Below, piece after piece: positions 57,094 to 64,000 of a stretch of 64,000 bases of DNA. The position numbers and the translations under genes were made by a program. This DNA is from Stigmatella erecta (lineage in GTDB: Bacteria > Myxococcota > Myxococcia > Myxococcales > Myxococcaceae). The notes beneath the pieces are model-generated. The model saw only the letters and a program-made list of their open reading frames with translations. It made no database searches and was not told the origin of the DNA. The stretch spans positions 124,001 to 188,000 of the forward strand of contig NZ_FOIJ01000005.1 of the NCBI RefSeq assembly GCF_900111745.1. The letters are read 5' to 3'. Positions within the stretch are counted from its first letter, which is position 1; each line of letters begins with the position of its first letter.

Positions 57094-57549
57094 TTAAGGG
57101 TTTTTCAGCGCCTGCAGCTCCGCCGCGAGCAGCTCCGCGAGCTGTTCCTCGGACAGGGCCGGGTCTTCGCCGGAGGGGGGAGGGGGCGCGCGGGGCGCCG
57201 GGGGCGGGGGCGCCGCGGGCCCGGGGGCCTTGAGCCGCGCGGCTTCCAGCAGGAAGCCCGTCAGGGCCTCCAGGTTGGGCTGATCAAAGGCCAGGGAGCT
57301 GTTGAGCTCCAGCTCCAGCTCCTGCTCCAGCAGGCCCTTGAGCTCGACCGCCTTGATCGAGTCCACGCCCAGCTCCATGAGGTTGTCGCGCGGGCCAATC
57401 TCCGCGGGCTCCATGCCCAGGCGGGGACCGAGCTGCTCCTGGAGGAAGTCCATGAGCAGCCGGGCGCGGCGCTGGGGCGAGGCGGCCCGCAGCGAGGCAA
57501 TGAGACGGTCCTTGCCTGCCCCGGGGGGCAGGCCTTGTGGGTGGGTCAC
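57094..57549 (-). CDS. Stand-alone acyl carrier protein with C-terminal docking-like tail
   Basis: A 151-residue carrier protein. Residues ~25-95 are the ACP four-helix core, with the phosphopantetheine serine at 64 in ELGVDSIKAVEL. A Pro/Ala linker of ~35 residues follows, and then an amphipathic helix (LSEEQLAELLAAELQAL) that looks like a docking segment able to meet the N-terminal helix of the PKS encoded next. In ScoB-type systems such an ACP holds the acyl chain for glycine addition and later transfer. It lies 31 bases from the FcoT gene and 15 from the PKS. Confidence 0.92.
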   Translation of the reverse strand: MTHPQGLPPGAGKDRLIASLRAASPQRRARLLMDFLQEQLGPRLGMEPAEIGPRDNLMELGVDSIKAVELKGLLEQELELELNSSLAFDQPNLEALTGFLLEAARLKAPGPAAPPPPAPRAPPPPSGEDPALSEEQLAELLAAELQALKNP

Positions 57550-57580
57550 GGGATTCTCCTTGAAGGGGGACGGTGGGGGC

Positions 57581-58156
57581 TCAGGCCCCGAGGGAAGCTG
57601 CGGGCGGGGCGTCGGACTCGCCCGTGATGGCGATCAGCGGCTCGCCTTCACTCATGCCCCCATGGCCATCCTCGAAGCGGCAGTACGTCTTGAGGAACAT
57701 GGACTTGCCCCGGCTCATCACCTTGCTGATCTCCACGCGCCCGGTGAAGTGCGCGGACTTCATCTGCCGGCGGAACGAGCTGGAGAACTGGACGATGAGG
57801 AAGTCCGAGAGCTGCCGGCGGCGGTACTCCTCGATGCTCCAGGAGGCCAGGGGCTCCAGCTGACGGGACGCGCAGGTGGCCAGCAGGTAGTAGGCGAGCT
57901 GGTTGTAACAAATGTTGAATTCGACAGCGTTGAAGTGCCCCGTGTCCGCGATGTAGCAGGATTCCGGAATGGAGAAGGTTCCCACGGCCGCCGCCCGGAC
58001 CGCCCGGGAGCGGGTCTCCGGCGGCAGCACACCCTCGTGCTCCAGGTGCGCGCGCAGCAGGTAGCGGCAGTGTGGTTTGTAGGGCAACAGCACCTGCTGG
58101 AGCAGGGCTGGATCTTCCACGATGAGGGGGGAGGCCTTGGGCTCGATGGCGCTCAT
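57581..58156 (-). CDS. FcoT/ScoD-like hot-dog protein
   Basis: A 191-residue single-domain protein. It matches Mycobacterium tuberculosis FcoT (Rv0098) as I remember it: the block TGHFNAVEFNICYNQLAYY at residues 72-90, then WSIEEYRRRQLSDFLI and SSSFRR. In isonitrile lipopeptide clusters, the homologue ScoD adds glycine to the beta carbon of an unsaturated acyl thioester. Here it lies three bases after the oxidase gene and upstream of the ACP, the same partners as in the actinobacterial clusters. A plain acyl-thioesterase role is the alternative. Confidence 0.88.
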   Translation of the reverse strand: MSAIEPKASPLIVEDPALLQQVLLPYKPHCRYLLRAHLEHEGVLPPETRSRAVRAAAVGTFSIPESCYIADTGHFNAVEFNICYNQLAYYLLATCASRQLEPLASWSIEEYRRRQLSDFLIVQFSSSFRRQMKSAHFTGRVEISKVMSRGKSMFLKTYCRFEDGHGGMSEGEPLIAITGESDAPPAASLGA

Positions 58157-58159
58157 GGG

Positions 58160-59017
58160 TTAGCTCTTGTAGAAGGGCAGCTCGTCGTAGATGCCAATGC
58201 GGTAGCTCTTGCTCGGCTCCCCCAGCGGGTTGTCAGACGCCTTGTGCAACAGGGCCCGGTTCTCCCAGAGCAAGATGTCACCGGGCTGGTAGGAATACGT
58301 CTGCACGTGGGCGTCCTGCTCGATGAAGGCAAACAGCTTTGCCATCAGCGCGCGGTTCTCCTCGTGAGACAGGCCTTCGAGGCCCGTGGTGAAACCACTG
58401 CTCACATAGAGGCTCTTGCGGCCCGTGAGCGGGTGCTCGATGACCGCCGGGTGGGTGATGGCGGGCACCTGCTTCTCCACCGCGGCGACGATGTCGACGA
58501 GGGCCTTGTCGATGTCCTCGGGCGTGATTTTGTAGCGCCACTTGCCCTCCTGGATGGCGCGGCGGCCCTCCACCAGGGCGCGCAGCTCGGCGGGCAGCGC
58601 CTCGTACACGCGCTGCATGTCGATGAAGTAAGTCTCCCGCTTCGCCGTGGGGAGGATCTGTGGGTAGACCATGACGAGCGGCAGCGGCTCCTGGAAGAAC
58701 TGGTAGTCCGTGTGCCAGTAGCGGCCCGTCCCCGAGACGCCCACCTTCTTGCCATCCTCGAGCACGTTGGAGGAGACGAAGAGCTCGGGGTACTTGGGGT
58801 GGTGGTAGTTCTGCTGGAAGTAGACCTGGGGCCTGCCGATCTTCCGCGAGAACTCGATGTATTCCTCGGGCGAGGGACTCTGCCCATGGAAGATGACGAG
58901 CTTGTGTTCGTAGATCGCCTGGCGGATGCGCTTGGCATCCTCGGCGGTCGTGGCCCGGAGATCCAACTGAGAGATCTCCGCGCCAATACGTCCCGGTGAG
59001 AGGGGTTGAATTTTCAT
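58160..59017 (-). CDS. Fe(II)/2-oxoglutarate-type oxidase resembling isonitrile synthase ScoE/Rv0097
   Basis: A 285-residue TauD-superfamily oxidase. The iron triad is His102 and Asp104 in RYWHTDYQF and His258 in ENRALLHKAS, with Arg273 in SKSYRIGIYD as the likely 2-oxoglutarate or substrate carboxylate contact. Beyond the TauD core it shares with Rv0097/ScoE the stretch NYHHPKYPELFVSSN, TYFIDMQRVYEALP and RYKITPEDI, each with a clear counterpart in the Rv0097 sequence I recall. Those enzymes turn an N-carboxymethyl amino acid into an isonitrile by oxidative decarboxylation. It is the first gene of the five-gene operon; the ATG at 59017 is used. An ordinary taurine dioxygenase is unlikely given these blocks and neighbours. 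Confidence 0.87.
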   Translation of the reverse strand: MKIQPLSPGRIGAEISQLDLRATTAEDAKRIRQAIYEHKLVIFHGQSPSPEEYIEFSRKIGRPQVYFQQNYHHPKYPELFVSSNVLEDGKKVGVSGTGRYWHTDYQFFQEPLPLVMVYPQILPTAKRETYFIDMQRVYEALPAELRALVEGRRAIQEGKWRYKITPEDIDKALVDIVAAVEKQVPAITHPAVIEHPLTGRKSLYVSSGFTTGLEGLSHEENRALMAKLFAFIEQDAHVQTYSYQPGDILLWENRALLHKASDNPLGEPSKSYRIGIYDELPFYKS

Positions 59018-59073
59018 GGGGGGCAACCTCGCGCGGGAGGCAATGCCCCCCGGGAACGGTGTCTGTGTTGTGA

Positions 59074-59141
59074 TTCGAGCACTGTGAGGGAGGGGTCTGA
59101 CATGCTCGAAAAACCAGACAAGCGGCACAGGTCTGTCAGAC
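59074..59141. promoter_or_regulatory. Inverted repeats in the divergent promoter of the PKS operon and Rieske gene
   Basis: The 146-base gap between the oxidase gene and the Rieske gene holds two perfect 8-base inverted repeat pairs: TTCGAGCA (59074-59081) with TGCTCGAA (59103-59110), and GTCTGACA (59095-59102) with TGTCAGAC (59134-59141). They interleave. More GTCTG/CAGAC cores lie at 59061 and 59116. This looks like an operator region for one or more dimeric regulators of the divergent cluster; no regulator gene is adjacent. Confidence 0.5.
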
Positions 59142-59163
59142 GTCCGCGCTATGCCCTACCGTC

Positions 59164-60312
59164 ATGAGCAATCGAAACGGCTGGGAGAAAAATGTCGTCG
59201 AGCGGCTCGTGAGCTTGGTGGAGACCCGCGCTCAGCCCCTGGCCGGGCGCATGGTGCCCATCCCGGTGGAGCACTACCGCTCGCGCGAACGATTGGAGTT
59301 GGAGCGGCGCCACGTGTTCGAGCGCTTCCCCCTGGTGGTTGGCTTCAGCACCCAGATCCGCGAGCCCGGGAGCTTCTTCACCCACGACGCCTCGGGTGTC
59401 CCCATCGTGGTGACGCGCGATACCTCGGGGGTCCTCCGGGCCTTCCTCAATGTGTGCAGGCACCGGGGCGCGAAGCTGGCCGGGGAGGCGTGCGGCTCGG
59501 GCCGCACGGTGCTCGCGTGCCGGTATCACGGCTGGCGCTACGGGCTGGATGGCAAGCTGCGCGCCGTGCCGGGGCTGAAGAGCTTCCCGGAGCTCAACCG
59601 GGAGGAGCGGGGGCTCGTGCCGCTTCCGGTGGCCGAGCGGCATGGCCTCGTCTTCGTCCGGCCCACGCCCGGCGAGCCGCTGGAGCTGGAGGCGTTCCTG
59701 GGGCCGGTGTTCGAGGAGCTGGAGTCGTATGGTTTCTCGCGCCGCGTGGTCTTCGAGTCCTCGGTGCGGACCGTGGCCTGCAACTGGAAGCTGATGGTGG
59801 AGACGGTGCTCGAGGCGTACCACATCTCGGTGTTGCACCGGAAAACCGGGGGGCTCGCCTTCGAGGAGAACCTGGTGCTGTTCGATGAGTCCACGCCCCC
59901 ACACGGCCGCTTCGTGCTGCCGCTGCGAGGGCTCCAGCGGCCGGAAGAGGTGGCGCCGGGGAGCCTCCTTCAGTACGCGAGCCCGCTCTACTGGATGTTC
60001 CCCAACAGCGTGATTCTCTTCTCGGGCGCGTTCGCCCACTTCCTGTCGATGTTCCCCCTGGACGAGGGCCACTGCCGGGTTCAGGGCGCCTCGCTCCGGT
60101 TGGAGGGCCCCCTCGACGCGGAGGCCCAGGCGGCGCTCCAGCAGGAGTACGGCCAGTACTGGGCCACCATCCTGGAGGACATCTCGGTCACCGAGACCAT
60201 CCAGGCGGGATTCGGCTCGGGCGCCAACCGGGAGCTCCTCCTGGGGGGGTTCGAGGCCGTGGCGGACACGCACTTCCACGCGGTGCTGGCGCGCCTTCTG
60301 AGCCAGGGGTGA
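59164..60312 (+). CDS. Rieske-type aromatic-ring-hydroxylating-like oxygenase
   Basis: A 382-residue oxygenase alpha subunit. The Rieske 2Fe-2S site is CRHRGAKL (about residue 98) and CRYHGWRYGLDG (about 118), with the Cys-His pairs intact. The mononuclear iron site is in METVLEAYHISVLHRK (about 213-228), with two histidines and an acidic residue to be placed further on. No reductase gene adjoins. It diverges from the isonitrile/PKS operon and probably tailors its product by hydroxylation, desaturation or cyclisation; that is inferred from position. The ATG at 59164 is the start used. Confidence 0.9.
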   Translation: MSNRNGWEKNVVERLVSLVETRAQPLAGRMVPIPVEHYRSRERLELERRHVFERFPLVVGFSTQIREPGSFFTHDASGVPIVVTRDTSGVLRAFLNVCRHRGAKLAGEACGSGRTVLACRYHGWRYGLDGKLRAVPGLKSFPELNREERGLVPLPVAERHGLVFVRPTPGEPLELEAFLGPVFEELESYGFSRRVVFESSVRTVACNWKLMVETVLEAYHISVLHRKTGGLAFEENLVLFDESTPPHGRFVLPLRGLQRPEEVAPGSLLQYASPLYWMFPNSVILFSGAFAHFLSMFPLDEGHCRVQGASLRLEGPLDAEAQAALQQEYGQYWATILEDISVTETIQAGFGSGANRELLLGGFEAVADTHFHAVLARLLSQG

Positions 60313-60347
60313 TGACAACTGTTGTCACCCTGGTGACGGCCGTCACC
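60313..60347. promoter_or_regulatory. Two perfect palindromes after the Rieske gene
   Basis: Right after the Rieske stop codon come TGACAACTGTTGTCA (60313-60327, 7-base arms) and GGTGACGGCCGTCACC (60332-60347, 8-base arms). Both contain TGAC/GTCA half-sites. No T-tract follows. They could be a terminator for the Rieske gene or an operator for the following large gene, which begins at 60474. Confidence 0.4.
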
Positions 60348-60473
60348 ACCCCCACCGTCCTGGGATGGAGGGCACTGAAGGTTTAGGGGGGAGGTAAACC
60401 CCTGAAAACCGAGGGGCACATACGTTTCTCGATTTCTGCGTACATGGCACGGCCATCGCAGGAAGGGAATTTC

Positions 60474-63059
60474 ATGTCCCTTGCCCCCATCTCTTCCCGG
60501 AAGCCGGTTGCCCCCCAGCCCCCCGTCGAGCGCGAGAGCGCTGTCGAGAAGAACGAGAAGAAGCCGGAGCAGGGGGCTCCCCCGCCCGAGCCGAAGCAGG
60601 CCCAAGCGCCGCTGAGCCAAGCAGTTGACGCGTTCGAGCCCGCGGGGGCGGTGGCCGCGAAGACGCACAGCCTGATCGCCCTTCCCAAGGGCACCCCCGC
60701 GGCGGACGTGGAGCGCATCCAGGGGACGATGGCCGCCGGCGCGGAGCTGCTGAAGGCCACCGGTACCAACCCTCCCCCCGAGCCGGTCCAGCCGCAGAGC
60801 GTCTCCGGGGAGGAGCTCGCGAAGCAGGAAGTGGACGTGAAGACGGTGGGAGACCGCCGCAAGGACATCGAGGACACGCAGCGCAAGCTGCACGAGGAGA
60901 CCACGAAGAAGACGGAGGAGCTCTTCGCCCAGGCGGACGGCACGGCGCCGGTGGACCTGAACACCGAGGTGAACAAGCTCTCAGACTCCGAGGCGGAGCT
61001 GGTGCGCCGCAATGACAGCGGCGACATGGTGGAGCGCACCGTGGCGAGCCGGGGCGCGGATGGCGCGGTGGCCCTGGACACATCCTCTTATGAGGATGGC
61101 GTCAACCGGCGGGACCGGGTGGCCACCAAGCCTGATGGCAGCTCGCGCGTGCAGCGCGCCGAGTGGGCCTCCGAGACGAACGAGGTGGCCCAGCCCAAGT
61201 CCTTCGAGGACATCGAGAAGGCGCGCGACAGGAACCTCACCTACACGAGCAACGACGTGCGCTACGAGGAGGGTCGGCTCAAGGTGGACGAGTACGCCCA
61301 GGCCGACGGTGGGATTACCGGCAGCCGCACGAGCTTCTACGAGCAGAAGGGCGACAAGGGCATCGACAACAAGCTGGACAAGCCCTTCGACTACGACAAG
61401 CCGGTGGAGCGGACCGATACCTATACGTACAGCATTCCGCCCCCGGGCGAGGATGGCTCCCAGGGCCACCCCCAGTACAACCGCACGCAGACGTTCTCGC
61501 AGGATGGGGTGCAGGCCACCTCCTACGTGGACCGCGAGCTGGACGGGCACACGCAGTACGCGGGCGAGGGCCCCCACAACCGCGAGGACGCGGACCGCGT
61601 GCGGGATGAGTACGGCAAGAACGGCGGCGAGGACTACGACGCCAACGAGGGCAAGCCGCCCAAGCGCTGGCTGATGGAGGTCCAGAAGGGCCCGGATCAG
61701 ATGCAATCGCAGACCTTCATCGAGGGCACGCCGGCCGCCACCATCAAGACGACGAAGACGCGCGAGGGCAGCACCGTGCGCGAGAGCTACGAGGGGAAGA
61801 CCTTCAAGCCCGACGAGTCGGGGAAGCTGGCGGACGTGAAGGGCGAGTCCGCCCGCACGTACGCGCAGGACGGCTCCCTGGAGAAGATGGACGCGACGAG
61901 CACCGACGCGGACGGCTCCTCGACGGAGCAGCACTACAACAGCAGCCGCCGGGCCACCGACGCGGGGCTGGAGCTGAGCGAGTCCCTGAAGACCCAGCGC
62001 ACGGTGGACGGCAAGACGAGCGCGTCGCTGCGCGAGGACACCTCGCTGCTGTCCGGCGAGGGCGCGCAGCTGCTCAACTCCCGCAACACCGTCACCGACG
62101 CCGACGGGCGCCAGGCCGTCCACGAGCTGGGCCAGGGCGGCGAGCGGATGACGCTCTCCGGGCCCGGGGGCGCGGACCCGCGCGACATCGCCGATCCGGA
62201 GTCGCTGGGCGATGACCCCACCGGCAAGGAGTTGCTGCTCCAGGCGGGCATCTCCACCTCCAGCACCGTCAGCTCCTACCTGAACAACGGCGGGGCCCGC
62301 TCGCTGGAGATGCTGAGCAACCTGGGCCAGGACGCGCACCGGCTGCCGGTGCTGGCCTCGAAGGTGCTCGGCGGCGACACGATGCTGAAGGGGCTGGAGG
62401 GCGCGCGCGGGGGCATGTCCGCGCTCGGAGGCGTGGCGGGGGTGGTGGCCGGCGGGATGGAGCTGGCCGAGGGCATCCGCAAGAAGAACGTGCCGGACAT
62501 CTTCAAGGGCCTGTTCGACACCGGCATGGGCCTCTCCAACATGTACCAGGGCGGCAAGGCCTTCTTCGATGCCATCAAGGGCGTCACGGACACGGCCGCG
62601 GACGCGTCGGGCACGGTGGCCAAGGGCATGGGCAACTGGGCCAGCGTGCTGGGCAACACGAAGGTGGCCGGCGCGGTGAGCTCCACCGTGCTCAACTCCG
62701 TGAAGGGCATGGGCGGCCTGGGCAAGGTGGCCGGCGCCGCGGCGGAGCTGGGCGCCAAGGGGCTGAGCGCGCTCAAGAGCATGGGCGGCTTCATGAACGT
62801 GGCCGGCGCGGCGGTGGGCACGGGCCTGGGCATCATGGACATCGTCGGTGGCGCCCAGAGCAAGGACGGCGCGCAGATCGCCAAGGGCGCCGTGGGGGTC
62901 GCGGGCAGCCTCGGCGGCGCCATCGCGGCGGGCGCCATCGGTGGCCCCCTGGGCATGGCGGTGGGGCTCGGGGTGGGGCTGTTGACCTTCGGCTTCGGCA
63001 AGCTGATGGACCTCATCAGCGACAAGAAGCACAAGATCGCCGAGCTGCAGATCGGCTGA
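60474..63059 (+). CDS. Large Gly/Ala-rich C-terminus protein of unknown function
   Basis: An 861-residue protein from the ATG at 60474, which has GGAAGGG at good distance. There is no signal peptide. Residues 1-~150 are disordered, Pro/Lys/Glu-rich; ~150-560 contain repeated DG/TxDxDG-like polar motifs (ATSTDADGSSTEQHYN, NTVTDADGRQAVHE) typical of extracellular or beta-rich proteins; the last ~250 residues are Gly/Ala/Met-rich hydrophobic helices (GAIGGPLGMAVGLGVGLLTFG) ending in a charged tail. I do not recognise the family. A contact-delivered or injected effector with a membrane-active C terminus is one guess. The start follows the palindromes at 60313-60347. Confidence 0.6.
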   Translation: MSLAPISSRKPVAPQPPVERESAVEKNEKKPEQGAPPPEPKQAQAPLSQAVDAFEPAGAVAAKTHSLIALPKGTPAADVERIQGTMAAGAELLKATGTNPPPEPVQPQSVSGEELAKQEVDVKTVGDRRKDIEDTQRKLHEETTKKTEELFAQADGTAPVDLNTEVNKLSDSEAELVRRNDSGDMVERTVASRGADGAVALDTSSYEDGVNRRDRVATKPDGSSRVQRAEWASETNEVAQPKSFEDIEKARDRNLTYTSNDVRYEEGRLKVDEYAQADGGITGSRTSFYEQKGDKGIDNKLDKPFDYDKPVERTDTYTYSIPPPGEDGSQGHPQYNRTQTFSQDGVQATSYVDRELDGHTQYAGEGPHNREDADRVRDEYGKNGGEDYDANEGKPPKRWLMEVQKGPDQMQSQTFIEGTPAATIKTTKTREGSTVRESYEGKTFKPDESGKLADVKGESARTYAQDGSLEKMDATSTDADGSSTEQHYNSSRRATDAGLELSESLKTQRTVDGKTSASLREDTSLLSGEGAQLLNSRNTVTDADGRQAVHELGQGGERMTLSGPGGADPRDIADPESLGDDPTGKELLLQAGISTSSTVSSYLNNGGARSLEMLSNLGQDAHRLPVLASKVLGGDTMLKGLEGARGGMSALGGVAGVVAGGMELAEGIRKKNVPDIFKGLFDTGMGLSNMYQGGKAFFDAIKGVTDTAADASGTVAKGMGNWASVLGNTKVAGAVSSTVLNSVKGMGGLGKVAGAAAELGAKGLSALKSMGGFMNVAGAAVGTGLGIMDIVGGAQSKDGAQIAKGAVGVAGSLGGAIAAGAIGGPLGMAVGLGVGLLTFGFGKLMDLISDKKHKIAELQIG

Positions 63060-63061
63060 GC

Positions 63062-63107
63062 CCCCGGGCCCGCATGCCCGGGGAAGGAGGCCCCGCTTGG
63101 GGGCCTC
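63062..63107. terminator. Tandem hairpins between convergent genes
   Basis: Two perfect 8-bp stems follow the stop of the large gene: CCCCGGGC/GCCCGGGG (63062-63083) and GAGGCCCC/GGGGCCTC (63087-63107). They lie before the convergent stop at 63123 and likely end transcription from both sides. Confidence 0.6.
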
Positions 63108-63122
63108 GGCCTTCGGCAGGGC

Positions 63123-63734
63123 TTACTTGCGCTGGAGGCTGAGGTACTGCTGCATCAGCGCGCGCGCCTCGCTGAGCTTGGCCTCGACGAAGCGGTCATC
63201 CTCGTCCGGCTCCGGCGGGGGGGCGGGCTTCTCGGTGCCCTTGCCCACCTCGTCCCCGAAGTCTACCGCGGCGGCCAGCAGGTTGCGGGCGGGGTTGTTG
63301 CCCAGCAGGCGGGCGAGCACCGTGGTCTCCACCTCAAGCCACTTCGCCGACTGGCGCAGCACGTCCAGGAACTCCCCCTCCAGCGCCTTGGAGGGGCGGC
63401 CCGGGCCGCTGAAGCAGACGCGGGCGTAGCTGTTGTCCCGGTCCGCGTAGAGGCCCAGCACCCGGTCCCGGAAGTCCTGCGAGAGCGCCTGCACCACCTT
63501 GTCCAGGTGCTCCTCCAGCAGGCCTTCCTTGCCCTTGCGGCCTGCGGCCGGCTGCATGCCCTGCACCTCGGCGACATGCCAACCCGCGTCGGTCAGCGCG
63601 CTGGCGGACTGCGACCACTTCACTTCTGGCGTGGGCTGACCTACCTCCTCACAGACGCGGCGCAGCGTCTGGCGCAGTGCGGTGAGGTTTCCTTCGACGT
63701 CGGAGAGGAAGAGGATGAGGCGCGGGTGGGACAA
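63123..63734 (-). CDS. Conserved-looking protein of unknown function
   Basis: A 203-residue soluble protein with no recognised domain. Residues 1-165 have an alpha/beta flavour (RLILFLSDVEGNLTALRQTL, YADRDNSYARVCFSGPG), then a Pro-rich acidic stretch and a C-terminal helix (ASEARALMQQYLSLQRK-like). The initial LFLSDVEGN is only superficially like phosphoesterase starts. It is convergent with the large unknown gene and shares a strand with the carboxyltransferase gene, 100 bases downstream of that gene's stop. The start is the ATG at 63734. Confidence 0.65.
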   Translation of the reverse strand: MSHPRLILFLSDVEGNLTALRQTLRRVCEEVGQPTPEVKWSQSASALTDAGWHVAEVQGMQPAAGRKGKEGLLEEHLDKVVQALSQDFRDRVLGLYADRDNSYARVCFSGPGRPSKALEGEFLDVLRQSAKWLEVETTVLARLLGNNPARNLLAAAVDFGDEVGKGTEKPAPPPEPDEDDRFVEAKLSEARALMQQYLSLQRK

Positions 63735-63833
63735 GAAGGTCTCCTAAAAGTGAGCCTCTTTCAAAGGCCGCGCGGCGATCCATAATTTCCGTTTCGCCAC
63801 GCGCCTGCCTGTCCCTCTGGAGGGCTGCCGGCC

Positions 63834-64000
63834 TTACAGGGGAATGTTGCCGTGCTTGCGCGGCAGGTTGTCCTGGCGCTTGTTCTTGAGCATCTCCAGG
63901 GCCCGGATGACCTTGGCGCGCGTCTCCTCGGGGCGGATCACCTCGTCGATGTAGCCCAGCTCCGCCGCCTTGAAGGGGTTGGCGAACTTCTCGCGGTACT
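63834..64000 (-). CDS. Acyl-CoA carboxylase carboxyltransferase (beta) subunit, C-terminal end
   Basis: Only the last ~55 codons are inside the window; the gene continues to the right. The translation SREKFANPFKAAELGYIDEV, then IRPEETRAKVIRALEML and the end KRQDNLPRKHGNIPL is the C terminus of propionyl-CoA carboxylase beta (PccB) or methylmalonyl-CoA decarboxylase alpha. It likely completes the enzyme whose carboxylase and carrier subunits are at 43659-45711, although about 18 kb separate them. Confidence 0.9.
   Translation of the reverse strand, partial: YREKFANPFKAAELGYIDEVIRPEETRAKVIRALEMLKNKRQDNLPRKHGNIPL

Noticed and set aside
50566..57627. Very long open frames on the plus strand opposite the PKS and ACP
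   Set aside because: Their translations are Gln/His/Arg/Val-rich mirror products of high-GC codon bias, with no domain, and they lie wholly antisense to clear PKS domains.
58160..59017. Taurine or sulfonate dioxygenase
   Set aside because: The iron triad is shared, but the flanking blocks and the FcoT, ACP and ligase neighbours match the isonitrile oxidases and no sulfonate transport genes are present.
60445..60460. Sigma-54-type promoter TGGCAC-N5-TCGCA upstream of the large unknown gene
   Set aside because: The transcript would start only about three bases before the ATG and would leave out the good ribosome-binding site, so the match is likely chance.

Overview
The window reads as a chromosome segment from a high-GC myxobacterium, most likely of the Stigmatella/Archangium/Cystobacter type. 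Supporting signs are a MYXO-CTERM sorted protein (42837-43526), a GYF/DUF4388/J-domain/TPR scaffold (37834-40464), many kinase and two-component proteins, a TOMM-type kinase/cyclase fusion, a type I PKS, and frequent GTG/TTG starts with tight gene packing. Names rest on motifs recognised by eye; no database search was run.

Layout. 1-3704 (-): respiratory complex I genes nuoE-F-J-K-L (nuoL cut by the window edge). 3974-8599: signalling and stress genes (receiver protein, a pseudokinase, a GspE-N-domain protein, a CPXCG protein, Hsp20, an HTH-receiver regulator). 8634-12238 (-): a lipid A/Kdo and CTP operon (small Cys protein, pyrG, kdsA, kdsC) preceded by a micro-ORF and a strong intrinsic terminator. 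12343-17587: ABC exporter, aldo/keto reductase, ATPase, amidase. 17675-26291: a TOMM (YcaO) RiPP locus made of a kinase/cyclase/ATPase/TPR fusion, a nitrile-hydratase-like leader precursor ending in CFC, an amidohydrolase, a fused YcaO cyclodehydratase and a dienelactone-hydrolase-like enzyme. 26381-48901: mostly housekeeping and envelope genes (kdsB, UDP-GlcNAc 2-epimerase, purF, RluA-type synthase, a YhbY-type protein, split acyl-CoA carboxylase subunits, dctA) mixed with secreted or lipoprotein unknowns. 48908-60312: a compact biosynthetic cluster. 60474-64000: a large unknown protein, a second unknown, and the end of an acyl-CoA carboxylase beta subunit.

The most striking region is 48908-59017, five same-strand genes in tight order: a TauD-family oxidase resembling Rv0097/ScoE, an FcoT protein resembling Rv0098/ScoD, an acyl carrier protein, a complete reducing PKS module (KS-AT-DH-ER-KR-ACP), and an acyl-activating ligase. 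A Rieske oxygenase diverges from it. The oxidase/FcoT/ACP/ligase set is the known isonitrile-forming toolkit of actinobacterial isonitrile lipopeptide clusters. Here a PKS stands where those clusters have an NRPS, so I predict an isonitrile-bearing polyketide or fatty-acid-like product. The second highlight is the TOMM locus at 17675-26291, which lacks a recognisable flavin dehydrogenase and has a kinase/cyclase fusion whose cyclase metal ligands look lost.

No rRNA, tRNA, CRISPR array or insertion sequence was seen. Every stretch without a gene is shorter than about 300 bases.
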